From PALSA-129 sp963842505 (GTDB taxonomy: Bacteria; Acidobacteriota; Terriglobia; Bryobacterales; Bryobacteraceae): DNA of 64,000 nucleotides. The stretch is from assembly GCA_963842505.1 (NCBI GenBank), contig CAWJGZ010000001.1:1984001-2048000 (forward strand), read 5' to 3'. The notes below the pieces were generated by a model. The model was given only the letters and a program-made list of their open reading frames with translations, did not search any database and had not been told where the DNA came from. Position 1 is the stretch's first letter, and each line of letters starts with the position of its first letter. A program made the position numbers and the translations under genes. Positions 16,051-24,198 of this stretch are shown here, piece by piece.

Positions 16051-17328
16051 CTAGACCTCGGGCTTGGTCAGAATCGCCCGGGCTTCCGCGACCAGAAACA
16101 ACGACCCGGTTATGAAGATGACGTCCGCCGGCGAAGCGTTCCGCACCTGCTCCAGGGCGCTTTCGATGGCCGGCGCGGTGGTCAGGTTCGGGTGGGACGA
16201 AACCTCCAGCATGGCCTCCGGGGAAAAGGCGCGCGCCTGCTTGGGGGCCGTGACGATCACCTGCTGGGCTCGCGGAAACAGGATGCCGCTCATTTCAGCA
16301 ATGGCCTTGTCGCGCATGGCGCCGTAAATCAGCCGAATACGGCGCCCCGCATAAAAGCGATCGATATAGGCGGCCAGGGCGCGTGCTCCGGCCGGATTGT
16401 GCGCGCCATCCAGAATGATCTCGGGGTTTTCGGAAACGCGCTCCAGGCGGCCGGGCCACCGGGCAGCGGCGATGCCGGCTTCGATGGCATGGCGCGACGC
16501 GCCCAGGCGCAGCATCGCCACGGCCGCGGTGACCGCGTTGCGCACCTGGTGCTCGCCCGCCAGTCCGCATTGAATCCGCAAATCGCTGCCGTTTGAGAGA
16601 ACAAAGCGGCTGCCTCGGGCATCCATCCGGAGGTCGCGCGCCCGCCAATCGCCGGCGCGCGCCACCTCAATTCCCAGCGCGGCCGCGCGGTCTTCCAGCA
16701 CGCGCGCCACCTCCGGACGCTGCTCGGCGAATACCGCCGGGACATTCACTTTCAGGATGCCGGCTTTCTCTCCCGCAATCGATTCCAGGCTCCTGCCCAG
16801 GAGAGCTTCGTGATCGAAATCCACCGGCGTGATCACGCACAACTCGGGAGTCACGATGTTGGTGGCGTCCAGGCGGCCACCCAGCCCGACCTCGAGTACT
16901 ACCCGGTCCACGGCCTCCTCGGCGAAAATCAGCATCGCCATGGCTGTGACGGTTTCGAAATAGCTGGTGTGGAGATCGATGGCCCCGGCCTGGAGCAGAT
17001 GCTCCACCACGCGATGCACGCGATTGAAAGCGTCCGTGAATTGCCTGGCCGCGACCGGGCGGCCGGCGATGCGAATACGCTCGGTCGGTTCGGCCAGGTG
17101 CGGCGAAGTGAACAATCCGGTGCGCAGCCCCCGCGCGCGCAAGACCGATTCGATCATGGCGCACACCGAGCCTTTGCCGTTGGTGCCCGCCACATGGATG
17201 AAGCGCAGTTTGTCCTGAGGCCGGTCCAGCGCATCGAGCGTAGTGCGGATGCGCTCCAGACCGAACTTGGCCGTCTTGATTTCGTTGCCCAGGGTGTAAA
17301 GGAAATGTACCGAATCGGGATAGTTCAA
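16051..17328 (-). CDS. folC: Bifunctional dihydrofolate synthase / folylpolyglutamate synthase
   Basis: FolC is a Mur-ligase-family enzyme that adds Glu to dihydropteroate and then to folates, using ATP, in the cytoplasm. The 425 residues contain the P-loop AGTNGKGSVCAMIE, the MRDKAIAEM Mur motif, TSPHLAEPTERI (the omega-loop), LEVGLGGRLDATN, and VDFDHEALLG with the magnesium His. DGAHNPAGARAL near residue 320 is the C-terminal Glu-binding signature. It starts with TTG (codon at 17328), three bases after the accD stop, which matches the common accD-folC order. It is the last gene of the rsfS-rlmH-accD-folC operon. Confidence 0.94.
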   Translation of the reverse strand: MNYPDSVHFLYTLGNEIKTAKFGLERIRTTLDALDRPQDKLRFIHVAGTNGKGSVCAMIESVLRARGLRTGLFTSPHLAEPTERIRIAGRPVAARQFTDAFNRVHRVVEHLLQAGAIDLHTSYFETVTAMAMLIFAEEAVDRVVLEVGLGGRLDATNIVTPELCVITPVDFDHEALLGRSLESIAGEKAGILKVNVPAVFAEQRPEVARVLEDRAAALGIEVARAGDWRARDLRMDARGSRFVLSNGSDLRIQCGLAGEHQVRNAVTAAVAMLRLGASRHAIEAGIAAARWPGRLERVSENPEIILDGAHNPAGARALAAYIDRFYAGRRIRLIYGAMRDKAIAEMSGILFPRAQQVIVTAPKQARAFSPEAMLEVSSHPNLTTAPAIESALEQVRNASPADVIFITGSLFLVAEARAILTKPEV

Positions 17329-17331
17329 GGG

Positions 17332-18189
17332 TTATGCCATGAAAAACTTGAGTGCCCGAGCGATGTAGGGCTTCAATTCCAGGCGCGGCACCACCGCGTC
17401 CAACATGCCGTGTTTCAACAGGAATTCGCTGCGCTGGAAACCCTCGGGCAACTTCTGGCGGATGGTCTGCTCAATCACGCGCGGCCCGGCGAAACCGATC
17501 AGCGCGCCCGGTTCGGCGATATTCAAATCGCCGAGCATGGCGTAGCTGGCCGTCACGCCGCCCGTGGTAGGGTCGGTCAGCACGCTGATGTAAGGCAACC
17601 GCGCTTCATCCAGGCGCATCAGGGCAGCCGAAATTTTTGCCATCTGCATCAGGCTGACCGCGCCCTCCTGCATGCGCGCTCCGCCGGAAGCCGAGACGAT
17701 CACCAGCGGCGTGGCGCGCTCCATGGCGCGATCGATGGCCCGGGCGATCTTCTCACCCACCACCGATCCCATGCTGCCGCCGATGAAGCGGGCCTCCATG
17801 GAGCAGATCTGGATCGGCCGGCCCGCCAGACAACCCGTGGCGGAGATCAGGGCGTCGGACATGTTGGTGGCCCGCTGCATGCCTGCGAGCCGCTCGGTGT
17901 ACGGTTTGGTGTCCACAAAGCCCAACGGGTCGGAGGAACACAGATCGGCGTCGAACTGTTCAAACTCGCCGTCGTCCATCAACAGCTTCAGCCGCGTCAG
18001 GGCGTCGATCCGCGAGTGCCAGCCGCACTTCGGGCAGACGTTCCAGTTGGCCTCAAGATCTTTTTTCCAGATGATCTGGCGGCAACCTTCGCACTTCTGC
18101 CAGAGTCCCTCGGTGCGGACGCGCCGCTCGCCGCCTTCCTGTCTGGGGCGATTCTCGTCAGCCGGCTTGTCGCGCTTAAACCAAGACAT
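17332..18189 (-). CDS. accD: Acetyl-CoA carboxylase carboxyltransferase subunit beta
   Basis: AccD, with AccA, transfers the carboxyl group from carboxybiotin to acetyl-CoA, giving malonyl-CoA for fatty-acid synthesis. The 285 residues begin with the zinc ribbon (Cys33, Cys36, Cys52, Cys55) typical of bacterial AccD. The crotonase-type core shows MEARFIGGSMGSVVGEK, SASGGARMQEG and DPTTGGVTASYAMLGD, which form the oxyanion region. IAEPGALIGFAGPRVIEQT follows. Length is normal. It sits between rlmH and folC on the same strand. Confidence 0.96.
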   Translation of the reverse strand: MSWFKRDKPADENRPRQEGGERRVRTEGLWQKCEGCRQIIWKKDLEANWNVCPKCGWHSRIDALTRLKLLMDDGEFEQFDADLCSSDPLGFVDTKPYTERLAGMQRATNMSDALISATGCLAGRPIQICSMEARFIGGSMGSVVGEKIARAIDRAMERATPLVIVSASGGARMQEGAVSLMQMAKISAALMRLDEARLPYISVLTDPTTGGVTASYAMLGDLNIAEPGALIGFAGPRVIEQTIRQKLPEGFQRSEFLLKHGMLDAVVPRLELKPYIARALKFFMA

Positions 18190-18201
18190 GCATCGACCAA
18201 G

Positions 18202-18621
18202 TTAGCGCGGGTAGGGATGACCCCGCAAGGTGGCAAAGGCGCGGTAGATTTGTTCGGCCAGCATGGCCCGCGCCAGTTCGTGCGGAAATGTCATGGCGGA
18301 AAGCGAGATCAGGGCATCGGCCCGCTGCGCCCAGCCCTTCGGCAAGCCGTCGTGGCCGCCGACGAGAAAAACCAAATCGCGCGCTTCCATCTCCGCCCGC
18401 GCCATCCAGTTGGCGAAGCCGGCCGAATCCATGGGCTTGCCGCGCGGATCCAGACAGACTTTGCGCGCGGCGGGGTGTTTGGCCCACAAGTCCGTTCTTT
18501 CCGGCCGGATTTCGCGCATCTCCGTCGCGCAATAACGCGACACGCGCTTGACGTATTCTTCCGCCAGCCCATTGGCATGCGCATCTTTCGCCTTGCCGAT
18601 GAAGTAAAGGTAGATCTTCAC
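18202..18621 (-). CDS. rlmH: 23S rRNA (pseudouridine1915-N3)-methyltransferase
   Basis: RlmH is a small SPOUT methyltransferase that methylates pseudouridine 1915 of helix 69 in assembled 70S ribosomes. The 139 residues contain LDPRGKPMDSAGFANWM, the LVGGHDGLPKGW segment (the SAM-binding trefoil knot) and LSLSAMTFPHELARAMLAEQIYRAF, the C-terminal family signature. The tail RGHPYPR matches the usual H-P-Y-H-R-type end with Pro in place of the second His. It starts with GTG at 18621, overlapping the rsfS stop by four bases (GTGA). Confidence 0.94.
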   Translation of the reverse strand: MKIYLYFIGKAKDAHANGLAEEYVKRVSRYCATEMREIRPERTDLWAKHPAARKVCLDPRGKPMDSAGFANWMARAEMEARDLVFLVGGHDGLPKGWAQRADALISLSAMTFPHELARAMLAEQIYRAFATLRGHPYPR

Positions 18622-19043
18622 TCCGGGGGGATCTCAAGCTGCTTGCCGTTGCGCCACAGGCGCTCCAGCCCGTAATATTCGCGGGCCTTCGGCGAAAAAA
18701 TGTGGACCAGCATGTCGCCATAGTCCGCCAGCACCCATTCGGCCTGGCTGTAGCCTTCGATGCTGAGGGGCAGTTCGCCGGCTGCGCGTTTCAATTGCAG
18801 CCCGACCTCGTCGGCGATTGCCTGAATCTGGCGCTGGTTGGCGCCGGTAGCAATCACAAAGGTGTCGGCAAAGGAGGTCACGCCGCTGAGATCGAGCACC
18901 AGGATGTCGGTGGCTTTCTTGGATTGTGCGGCGCGGACGGCAACCAGCCAGGATGGCTTGGCGGTTTCGGCGGCGGGGGTTGGCTTCAAATCTGCCTTGG
19001 TCAGAACACGCTCCTGAAGGTATCGTACTACATCGCCGGACAC
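18618..19043 (-). CDS. rsfS: Ribosome silencing factor RsfS
   Basis: RsfS binds ribosomal protein L14 and blocks joining of the 30S and 50S subunits when nutrients are short. The 141 residues contain KKATDILVLDLSGVTSFADTFVIATG, RQIQAIADEV, EGYSQAEWVLADYGDMLVHIF and YYGLERLW, the complete family pattern. The N-terminal 30 residues are extra and Pro/Ala-rich. The start is GTG at 19043 without a clear Shine-Dalgarno, so a later start is possible. RsfS-rlmH pairing is common in bacteria. Here nadD does not precede it. Confidence 0.93.
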   Translation of the reverse strand: MSGDVVRYLQERVLTKADLKPTPAAETAKPSWLVAVRAAQSKKATDILVLDLSGVTSFADTFVIATGANQRQIQAIADEVGLQLKRAAGELPLSIEGYSQAEWVLADYGDMLVHIFSPKAREYYGLERLWRNGKQLEIPPE

Positions 19044-19078
19044 ACGCGAATCCGTGGAAATAGTTACAATAGACCTTC

Positions 19079-19876
19079 ATGCGCCTGGTTTCGGTCCTTA
19101 TCCTGCTCGCTTTCACGGGCTTTCTCAGCGCGCAAACGGCAGACGATCCGGAAATCGCCGCCGCCCGCGCCGAAGTGGCCAAAGTGCGCGCCATGGTGGA
19201 GGCCGGCGCCGCTCCGCGCGCGCAACTGGCCCAAGCCGAAGAATCCCTCGCCGATGCCGCGGATGCCGCACTGCTCCGCAAGACCGCTTACGGGCAGGAT
19301 CTGACCGTCGAGCAGGCAAACGACATGATCGCCGCCGCGGATCGCCGCTTTAACCGCCGCCAGAAAGCTCTCGACGACGCCCGGCGCCTGGTAGCCGCGG
19401 GCGTAAAGACCGATCTTTCGCTCGGCCCTCTACGGGAGGACCTGGACCGCGCCCGGAAGGAATGCGAGCTGGCGGATGCGCGGGCTAAATTGACCAGCGA
19501 GCTGAACGAGATGGCCCAGGCCGAGCAGTTGGCGGCTGCCCGTTCCGCGTCCCTGGATTCCGAAACGGAGAGCGACAGCGTGGTGGCCTATGCCATCTTC
19601 GCCCGCGTGGAAGTGGCCTTCGAAGAGCATTTCGGGAAGAAGTTGCCGGTCAGCGCGGTGGGTGAAACCGCGGTGCACCGCGCTTTGGGCTTCGACCATC
19701 GCGGGCGGGTCGATGTGGCTCTGAATCCGGACCAGCCGGAAGGTGTTTGGTTGTGCCAGTACCTGGCTCAAAACCACATTCCGTTTTTTGCGTTTCGCCA
19801 GGCGGTGCCTGGAAAGGCCACCGGCGCGCACATTCACATCGGACCCACGAGCACGAAACTGGTTTCCGGCGGATAA
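19079..19876 (+). CDS. Exported coiled-coil protein with M15-like C-terminal domain
   Basis: This 265-residue protein has a signal peptide (ending at LSAQ), a long Ala/Glu/Arg-rich helical region (residues about 22-165) likely to be a coiled coil, and a C-terminal globular domain. That domain has TAVHRALGFDHRGRVDVAL and KATGAHIHIG. The His/Asp then HxH pattern resembles zinc D,D-carboxypeptidases of the M15 family, which trim peptidoglycan stem peptides. That assignment is inference from the spacing. It begins 36 bases from the divergent rsfS gene, and hpt follows 10 bases later. Confidence 0.72.
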   Translation: MRLVSVLILLAFTGFLSAQTADDPEIAAARAEVAKVRAMVEAGAAPRAQLAQAEESLADAADAALLRKTAYGQDLTVEQANDMIAAADRRFNRRQKALDDARRLVAAGVKTDLSLGPLREDLDRARKECELADARAKLTSELNEMAQAEQLAAARSASLDSETESDSVVAYAIFARVEVAFEEHFGKKLPVSAVGETAVHRALGFDHRGRVDVALNPDQPEGVWLCQYLAQNHIPFFAFRQAVPGKATGAHIHIGPTSTKLVSGG

Positions 19877-19886
19877 TAGTAGCTCC

Positions 19887-20417
19887 ATGGTCGATCCCAA
19901 ACTACGAGTCCTGATCTCCGCCGAGAAGATCCAGGCGCGGATCCGCGAGCTCGGCGCGCAGATTTCCCGCGATTATCCCACGGGCCAGTTGCAACTCATT
20001 TGCATTCTTAAAGGGGCATGCTTTTTCCTCACCGATCTGGCGCGCGCCTTGGATCGCGACGTCTCGCTCGATTTCATGGGCATCTCCACATACGGGAAAG
20101 GCACATCCAGCTCGGGCGAAGTGAAGGTCACCAAGGACCTCGACATTTCGCTCGAAGGCGCCGACGTCCTGATCGTCGAAGACATTGTCGATACGGGTGT
20201 GACTCTCAATTACCTCATGCATCTGCTGGAGCAACGCAAGCCGCAATCCATCCGCATCGCGGCGCTGCTCGACAAGCCCGAACGCCGCCTGCGTCCGATC
20301 CACGTCAACTACGTGGGCTTCCAGATCCCCGACGAATTTGTAGTGGGTTACGGTCTGGACTACGCCGAAAGATATCGCAACCTCGACGACATCTGCGTGT
20401 TCGACGGCAAGGCCTAG
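19887..20417 (+). CDS. hpt: Hypoxanthine phosphoribosyltransferase
   Basis: This salvage enzyme converts hypoxanthine or guanine plus PRPP to IMP or GMP. The 176 residues contain LICILKGACFFLTDLARAL, the flexible loop with SSGEVKVTKDL, the PRPP-binding motif VLIVEDIVDTGVTL (Glu-Asp-Ile-Val-Asp-Thr-Gly-Val-Thr) and the base-binding tail PDEFVVGYGLDYAERYRN. The start ATG at 19887 follows an in-frame run-in from the previous gene's region that is not conserved. Length is typical of type I HPRTs. Confidence 0.95.
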   Translation: MVDPKLRVLISAEKIQARIRELGAQISRDYPTGQLQLICILKGACFFLTDLARALDRDVSLDFMGISTYGKGTSSSGEVKVTKDLDISLEGADVLIVEDIVDTGVTLNYLMHLLEQRKPQSIRIAALLDKPERRLRPIHVNYVGFQIPDEFVVGYGLDYAERYRNLDDICVFDGKA

Positions 20418-20422
20418 GAGCT

Positions 20423-20551
20423 TGCTGAAAAAAGCCAAATGAACACAGGCCGCCGATAAACGCGGATAAACGCGGATTGAAAAGAATTGGTTTATCTAAG
20501 TTCATCGGCGTTGATCGGCGGCTCAAAATGGTCTCTTTGACTTTTTCAGCA
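20423..20551 (+). repeat. Nested palindromic element between converging genes
   Basis: Outer arms are a perfect 10-bp inverted repeat (TGCTGAAAAA at 20423-20432, TTTTTCAGCA at 20542-20551). Inner arms are a perfect 9-bp repeat (GCCGCCGAT at 20449-20457, ATCGGCGGC at 20514-20522). Between them is a short direct repeat of GATAAACGCG. It lies between hpt and the converging gene at 20592. The A- and T-tracts on both ends would allow it to end transcription from either side. It could equally be a MITE remnant. Confidence 0.65.
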
Positions 20552-20591
20552 GCATCCTAGGCTTCCAGTCCCGGCCAGAAGGGATGTTCGG

Positions 20592-21296
20592 TCAGTACTT
20601 GTCTTTCTTCTGAAAGAGCTTGCGCTTCACGTCCGGCCAGAATTCCTTCAGCACGTTTGAAAACGCATCGGTGCCGCAAGCGATCAGCAGCCTCTGCACA
20701 TTAGCGGAGACCGTCCGCGTATCGGGGTAGTAGACGTTTGAAATGGCCACGGCGGCGGCGTTGCCACCCCACTCCGAAAAATTGAAGGTCTTGCGGCCCG
20801 AATCCATCCGCGCGACCACGATTTGGGTGAGTGCATACCGCGCGCGTCCCAGTTTCGGGCCCTCGGCCAGCCGAAAGTAGCGCGGATCCTGGTGGAACAC
20901 GGCGGGTATGAAGCCTTCGGTCATCATGTTGCCGATCATCTGGTCGCCGTAAGCCGTGCCGAGACGCTTGGCATAGCCTTTGGTACCCTGCCCGAACGAG
21001 GGATTCTGGTTTTCGATCTGGTACAGCCCCGCGAATGCCGCGGCTGTGGGGAACACCGCCCAATCGAACGAGTCTTTGGCCGCGATCATCACTTTCTGCC
21101 AGGGCGTAATCAAATGGAAAGGGATGGAGTTTTCGGTGGTTCGGTTGTTCGGAATCACGCCGAAGATGCGTTTATCCTCGGGAGCTTGAACGGGGATTAC
21201 GGAATCTCCCGGCGAGCCGCCGCCTGCGGAATTCTGCCCGCGGGCGCAGCACACCGCCAAAGTTGCCAAGAGCGGTACCCAGCGACCCAGGCGCAT
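20592..21296 (-). CDS. Exported protein, acidobacterial tandem family, copy A
   Basis: This 234-residue protein has a signal peptide (ending near ARGQ), a short Gly/Ser spacer and the motif DKRIFGVIPNNRTTE. Later it has AAKDSFDWAVFPTAAAFAGLYQ, NPSFGQGTKGYAKRLGTAYGDQMIGNMMTEG and HQDPRYFRLAEG, and it ends in basic KRKLFQKKDKY. The gene at 21407-22102 is a clear paralog sharing most of these blocks. I know similar proteins from Acidobacteriota genomes but know of no assigned function. Glycine-rich, short hydrophobic patches (GNAAAVAISNVYYPD) suggest an outer-membrane or periplasmic location. It ends facing the palindromic element after hpt. Confidence 0.8.
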   Translation of the reverse strand: MRLGRWVPLLATLAVCCARGQNSAGGGSPGDSVIPVQAPEDKRIFGVIPNNRTTENSIPFHLITPWQKVMIAAKDSFDWAVFPTAAAFAGLYQIENQNPSFGQGTKGYAKRLGTAYGDQMIGNMMTEGFIPAVFHQDPRYFRLAEGPKLGRARYALTQIVVARMDSGRKTFNFSEWGGNAAAVAISNVYYPDTRTVSANVQRLLIACGTDAFSNVLKEFWPDVKRKLFQKKDKY

Positions 21297-21406
21297 TTAT
21301 CAATACTTCAGATGGGGCGAATCTGCTACCGGTTCCCAAAAGTTATGGGCAGTTTTGTGAGATATTGCACAGGTCCGGCGGGGCCGCGGAGCGAGGCGCG
21401 GCGCGG

Positions 21407-22102
21407 TTAATTGGCGGGTGTATCTTTCTTCCTGGAAAAGTGGCGCTTGACGTCCGGCCAGAATTCCTTCAGGGTGTTGGACAGAGCGTCGGTGCCGCAC
21501 TGAATGAGCAGTCTCTGCACATTGTCAACCGCGGTGCGTCCGTCCGGGTAGTAGGCGTTTGAGATCGCCACCGCCGCCGCATTGCCGCTCCATTCGGCAA
21601 AGTTAAACGTCATGTGGTTCTTGTCGGTCGGGGTGACGAAGATGCGGGTGGCCGCGTACCAGACGCGGTGTTTCTTGGACCCCTGGCCGAGCCGGAAATA
21701 GCGCGGATCCTCGTGCCACAAGGCGGGCATGAAGCCTTCCGTCATCATGTTGCCGATCATCTGGTCGCCAAAAGCGGTGCCAACCCTCTGCGAGTACCCT
21801 TTCATCCCCTGTCCGAAAGAGGGGTTGGAGCCTTCCGCCTGGTAAACCACTGAAAAGATCGCCGCCGTGGGGTAGACAGCCCCGTCAAAGGAGTCTTTGG
21901 CCGCGATGGTCAGTTTCTGCTTGGCAGTGAGCGCTTTAAAGGGATTGGAGGCTTCCGTGGTGCGGTTGTTGGGAAGTACGCCGTAGGCGCGTTTGTCTTC
22001 GACAACCGGCGCGGGTTGAGCCGAATCGGAGGGAAGGGTTTGGGCGGGCGCGAGGGACGCACCTATAATGGTCAGAAGCAAGACGAAATGACGCACTATC
22101 AT
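21407..22102 (-). CDS. Exported protein, acidobacterial tandem family, copy B
   Basis: This 231-residue paralog of the 20592-21296 protein has a signal peptide (MIVRHFVLLLTIIGASLAPAQ), then DKRAYGVLPNNRTTE, AAKDSFDGAVYPTAAIFSVVYQ, NPSFGQGMKGYSQRVGTAFGDQMIGNMMTEG, HEDPRYFRLGQG and the shared C-terminal LKEFWPDVKRHFSRKKD. Order and spacing match copy A, so this is a tandem duplication, now diverged. The 110 bases between the copies contain no other gene. Function unknown. Its start faces the rplA leader region. Confidence 0.8.
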   Translation of the reverse strand: MIVRHFVLLLTIIGASLAPAQTLPSDSAQPAPVVEDKRAYGVLPNNRTTEASNPFKALTAKQKLTIAAKDSFDGAVYPTAAIFSVVYQAEGSNPSFGQGMKGYSQRVGTAFGDQMIGNMMTEGFMPALWHEDPRYFRLGQGSKKHRVWYAATRIFVTPTDKNHMTFNFAEWSGNAAAVAISNAYYPDGRTAVDNVQRLLIQCGTDALSNTLKEFWPDVKRHFSRKKDTPAN

Positions 22103-22345
22103 TAGTATCCAATCATTGGATGAGCTGAAACATACGGAGGGAGTGTAAAGTTGATAACTCTTTTGGGCTACTAAATAGTGTAAACCAAAATGGGCCGGCT
22201 GGGCTCAGACAAGGCAGACCCGGGCAGAGCAGTAGACAGACCGTCCGACGGTTTGGTAAACTATTTGCTGACCCTTTGAAAAATGCTCAGTGGGAGGTTC
22301 GTTTGCCTTTTTGTGGGGACGGACCGCTTGCACCAATGAGGAAAC
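22103..22345 (+). promoter_or_regulatory. Upstream region of rplA with candidate L1 autoregulatory leader
   Basis: This 243-base gap separates the divergent tandem-family gene from rplA. A TTGATA at 22151 with TAAATA at 22172 is a weak promoter candidate. Nearer the gene, GTGGGAGG (22290-22297) and GCACCA (22330-22335) frame a short helix region just before the GAGGA ribosome-binding site. This arrangement resembles the L1-binding leader usually found before rplK-rplA. The resemblance is by eye only. Confidence 0.4.
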
Positions 22346-23056
22346 ATGGCACGTAACCCAGGTAAACAATATCAAGCCGCGCGGAAACAGGTTGAAGCCA
22401 AAGAGTATCTGTTGGAAGAGGCCGTTCCGCTCCTGAAAAAAATCAAATTTGCCAAGTTCGACGAGACCGTCGAGATCCACATGCGCCTGGGAGTCGATCC
22501 CAAGCACGCCGATCAGATGGTGCGTGGGACGGTGGTAATGCCCAACGGGCTCGGCAAATCCAAAAAAGTTCTGGTCATCGCCAGCGGCGACAAGCAGCGC
22601 GAGGCAACCGAAGCCGGCGCCGATCTGGTGGGCGGCGAGGACATGGTCAACAAGATCCAGTCGGAAAGCTGGACCGATTTTGACGCGGTGATCGCGACTC
22701 CCGACATGATGCGCTCGGTCGGCAAACTGGGCAAGGTGCTGGGCCCTCGCGGCCTGATGCCCAACCCCAAGACCGGTACGGTGACGGTGGATGTCGCCAA
22801 GGCGATCAAAGAAATCAAAGCCGGCAAAGTAGAATTCCGCGTCGACAAGACCGGCATCATCCACGCTCCCGTAGGCAAGGTCAGTTTTGATGCCGGCAAG
22901 CTGGTGGAGAATGCCGCCAGTCTGATCAGCGCCGTGATCAAGGCGAAACCGGCGGTCGCCAAGGGCAAGTACGTGAGGAGCACGACGCTCTGCTCCACCA
23001 TGAGCCCCGGGTTGTCCATCGACACGGCACCGTTCAGCGTAAAGGCGGCGGTTTAG
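22346..23056 (+). CDS. rplA: 50S ribosomal protein L1
   Basis: L1 forms the mobile L1 stalk of the large subunit and helps release deacylated tRNA. It also represses its own operon mRNA. The 236 residues contain ARKQVEAKEYLLEEAVPLLK, TVVMPNGLGKSKKVLVIA, the family signature GKVLGPRGLMPNPKTGTVT and the C-terminal VKAKPAVAKGKYVRS-type region. GAGGAAAC precedes the ATG. Normally rplK precedes rplA; here the upstream gene is unrelated and divergent, so rplK must be elsewhere. It is the first gene of the rplA-rplJ-rplL-rpoB-rpoC block. Confidence 0.97.
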   Translation: MARNPGKQYQAARKQVEAKEYLLEEAVPLLKKIKFAKFDETVEIHMRLGVDPKHADQMVRGTVVMPNGLGKSKKVLVIASGDKQREATEAGADLVGGEDMVNKIQSESWTDFDAVIATPDMMRSVGKLGKVLGPRGLMPNPKTGTVTVDVAKAIKEIKAGKVEFRVDKTGIIHAPVGKVSFDAGKLVENAASLISAVIKAKPAVAKGKYVRSTTLCSTMSPGLSIDTAPFSVKAAV

Positions 23057-23074
23057 CGCCAGACAGGTGTTCCC

Positions 23075-23602
23075 ATGAAAAAGAAGGCAGACAAGAAAAA
23101 AGACATCGAGGCTTTGCGCCAGGACCTGGAGCAGTCCCGGAACCTGTTTGTCACCGGCTACGAGAAGCTCAAGGTGGGACAGGATTTCGAGCTGCGCAAG
23201 GCGGTGCGCGGCGCCGGCGGCAAGTATCGCGTGGTGAAGAACAACCTGGCCGAAGTCGCCTCCGCCGGAACGCCCGCCGGGCAAGTGCTCAAGGATCTGC
23301 GCGGGATGACCTCGGTGGCCTACACGGCGAGCGACCCGGTGGCCCTGGCCAAGGCTCTCACGGCGTACGCCAAAGCCAACCCGACGTTTACGTTTAAGGC
23401 CGGACTGGTGGAAGGCCGCGTCATCGACATCAAGTCGATCAACGAGCTGGCGGCTATGCCGTCCAAGGAAGCAATCTTCGCCAAGCTGTTGTACGTGATT
23501 AACGCTCCGGCGCAGCGGCTGGCAACGGTCATCGGGACGGTGGGACGCAACCTGGCGGTGGTCGTCGATCAGGGCGTCAAAGAGAACAAGTTCGAGGCAT
23601 AG
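23075..23602 (+). CDS. rplJ: 50S ribosomal protein L10
   Basis: L10 forms the base of the L7/L12 stalk that recruits translation GTPases. The 175 residues begin with a Lys-rich stretch, then FVTGYEKLKVGQDFELRKAVRGAGGKYRVVKNNLA (the rRNA-binding RNP-like fold) and end with the helical L12-binding tail ATVIGTVGRNLAVVVDQG. It starts 18 bases after rplA, too close for a separate L10 leader, so control is likely through the L1 leader or through the L10-L12 complex acting elsewhere. Confidence 0.96.
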   Translation: MKKKADKKKDIEALRQDLEQSRNLFVTGYEKLKVGQDFELRKAVRGAGGKYRVVKNNLAEVASAGTPAGQVLKDLRGMTSVAYTASDPVALAKALTAYAKANPTFTFKAGLVEGRVIDIKSINELAAMPSKEAIFAKLLYVINAPAQRLATVIGTVGRNLAVVVDQGVKENKFEA

Positions 23603-23690
23603 CCGGGCCCTGGGGAGATCCCCGGCGCGGTGGCTCTGGAAAAGTAAAACCAAAGAGTAATCGATTTTTTCTGATTAGCAAGGAGTAGAG

Positions 23691-24071
23691 ATGGCGGACA
23701 TTAACGCGATTGCGGAACAGATTCAAGGCTTGACCCTCTTGGAGGCATCCCAACTGGTCAAGCTGCTTGAGGAGAAACTGGGTGTTTCGGCGGCGGCCGC
23801 GGCTCCCGTCATGGTGGCGGGTGGTGGAGCGGCCGCGGCGGCTCCGGCAGCCGAAGAGAAGACCGAATTCACCGTGGTCCTGACGGCGGTCGGCCCCAAC
23901 AAGATCAACGTCATCAAGGCGGTACGGGAAGTAACCAGCCTGGGTCTGAAAGAGGCCAAGGACTTGGTGGATGGCGCTCCCAAGCCGGTGAAGGAAGGTA
24001 TCAGCAAGGACGAGGCGGAGACCATCAAGAAGAAGTTCGTCGACGCCGGCGCCAGTGTCGAAGTGAAGTAG
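23691..24071 (+). CDS. rplL: 50S ribosomal protein L7/L12
   Basis: L7/L12 is the multicopy stalk protein that binds EF-Tu, EF-G and IF2. The 126 residues show the N-terminal dimerisation helices (LTLLEASQLVKLLEEKLGVS), a hinge of Ala/Gly/Pro and the C-terminal globular domain EKTEFTVVLTAVGPNKINVIKAVREVTSLGLKEAKDLVDGAPKPVKEG. AAGGAG lies seven bases upstream. It is 88 bases after rplJ. The next gene, rpoB, is separated by a 454-base gap with its own promoter and an attenuator-like hairpin. Confidence 0.97.
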   Translation: MADINAIAEQIQGLTLLEASQLVKLLEEKLGVSAAAAAPVMVAGGGAAAAAPAAEEKTEFTVVLTAVGPNKINVIKAVREVTSLGLKEAKDLVDGAPKPVKEGISKDEAETIKKKFVDAGASVEVK

Positions 24072-24169
24072 ACGGAATTGGGAAGTCAGGAGTCAGGAGG
24101 AAGAAGTGGAAATCCGGGTTTCGGCCCGTGCTGGCTTCGGCCTCCTGGCCTGTGGCTTCTTTTGGCCAT

Positions 24170-24198
24170 TTGACGCAGGGCATAAGTCCTGTTAATAT
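24170..24198 (+). promoter_or_regulatory. Sigma70-type promoter for rpoBC
   Basis: TTGACG at 24170-24175 and TAATAT at 24193-24198 are separated by exactly 17 bases. A start site near 24205 would give a leader of about 320 nucleotides before rpoB. It allows rpoBC to be transcribed apart from the ribosomal stalk genes. Confidence 0.6.

Noticed and set aside
23057..23074. L10 ribosomal leader before rplJ
   Set aside because: Only 18 bases separate rplA and rplJ, which is too short for the known leader.
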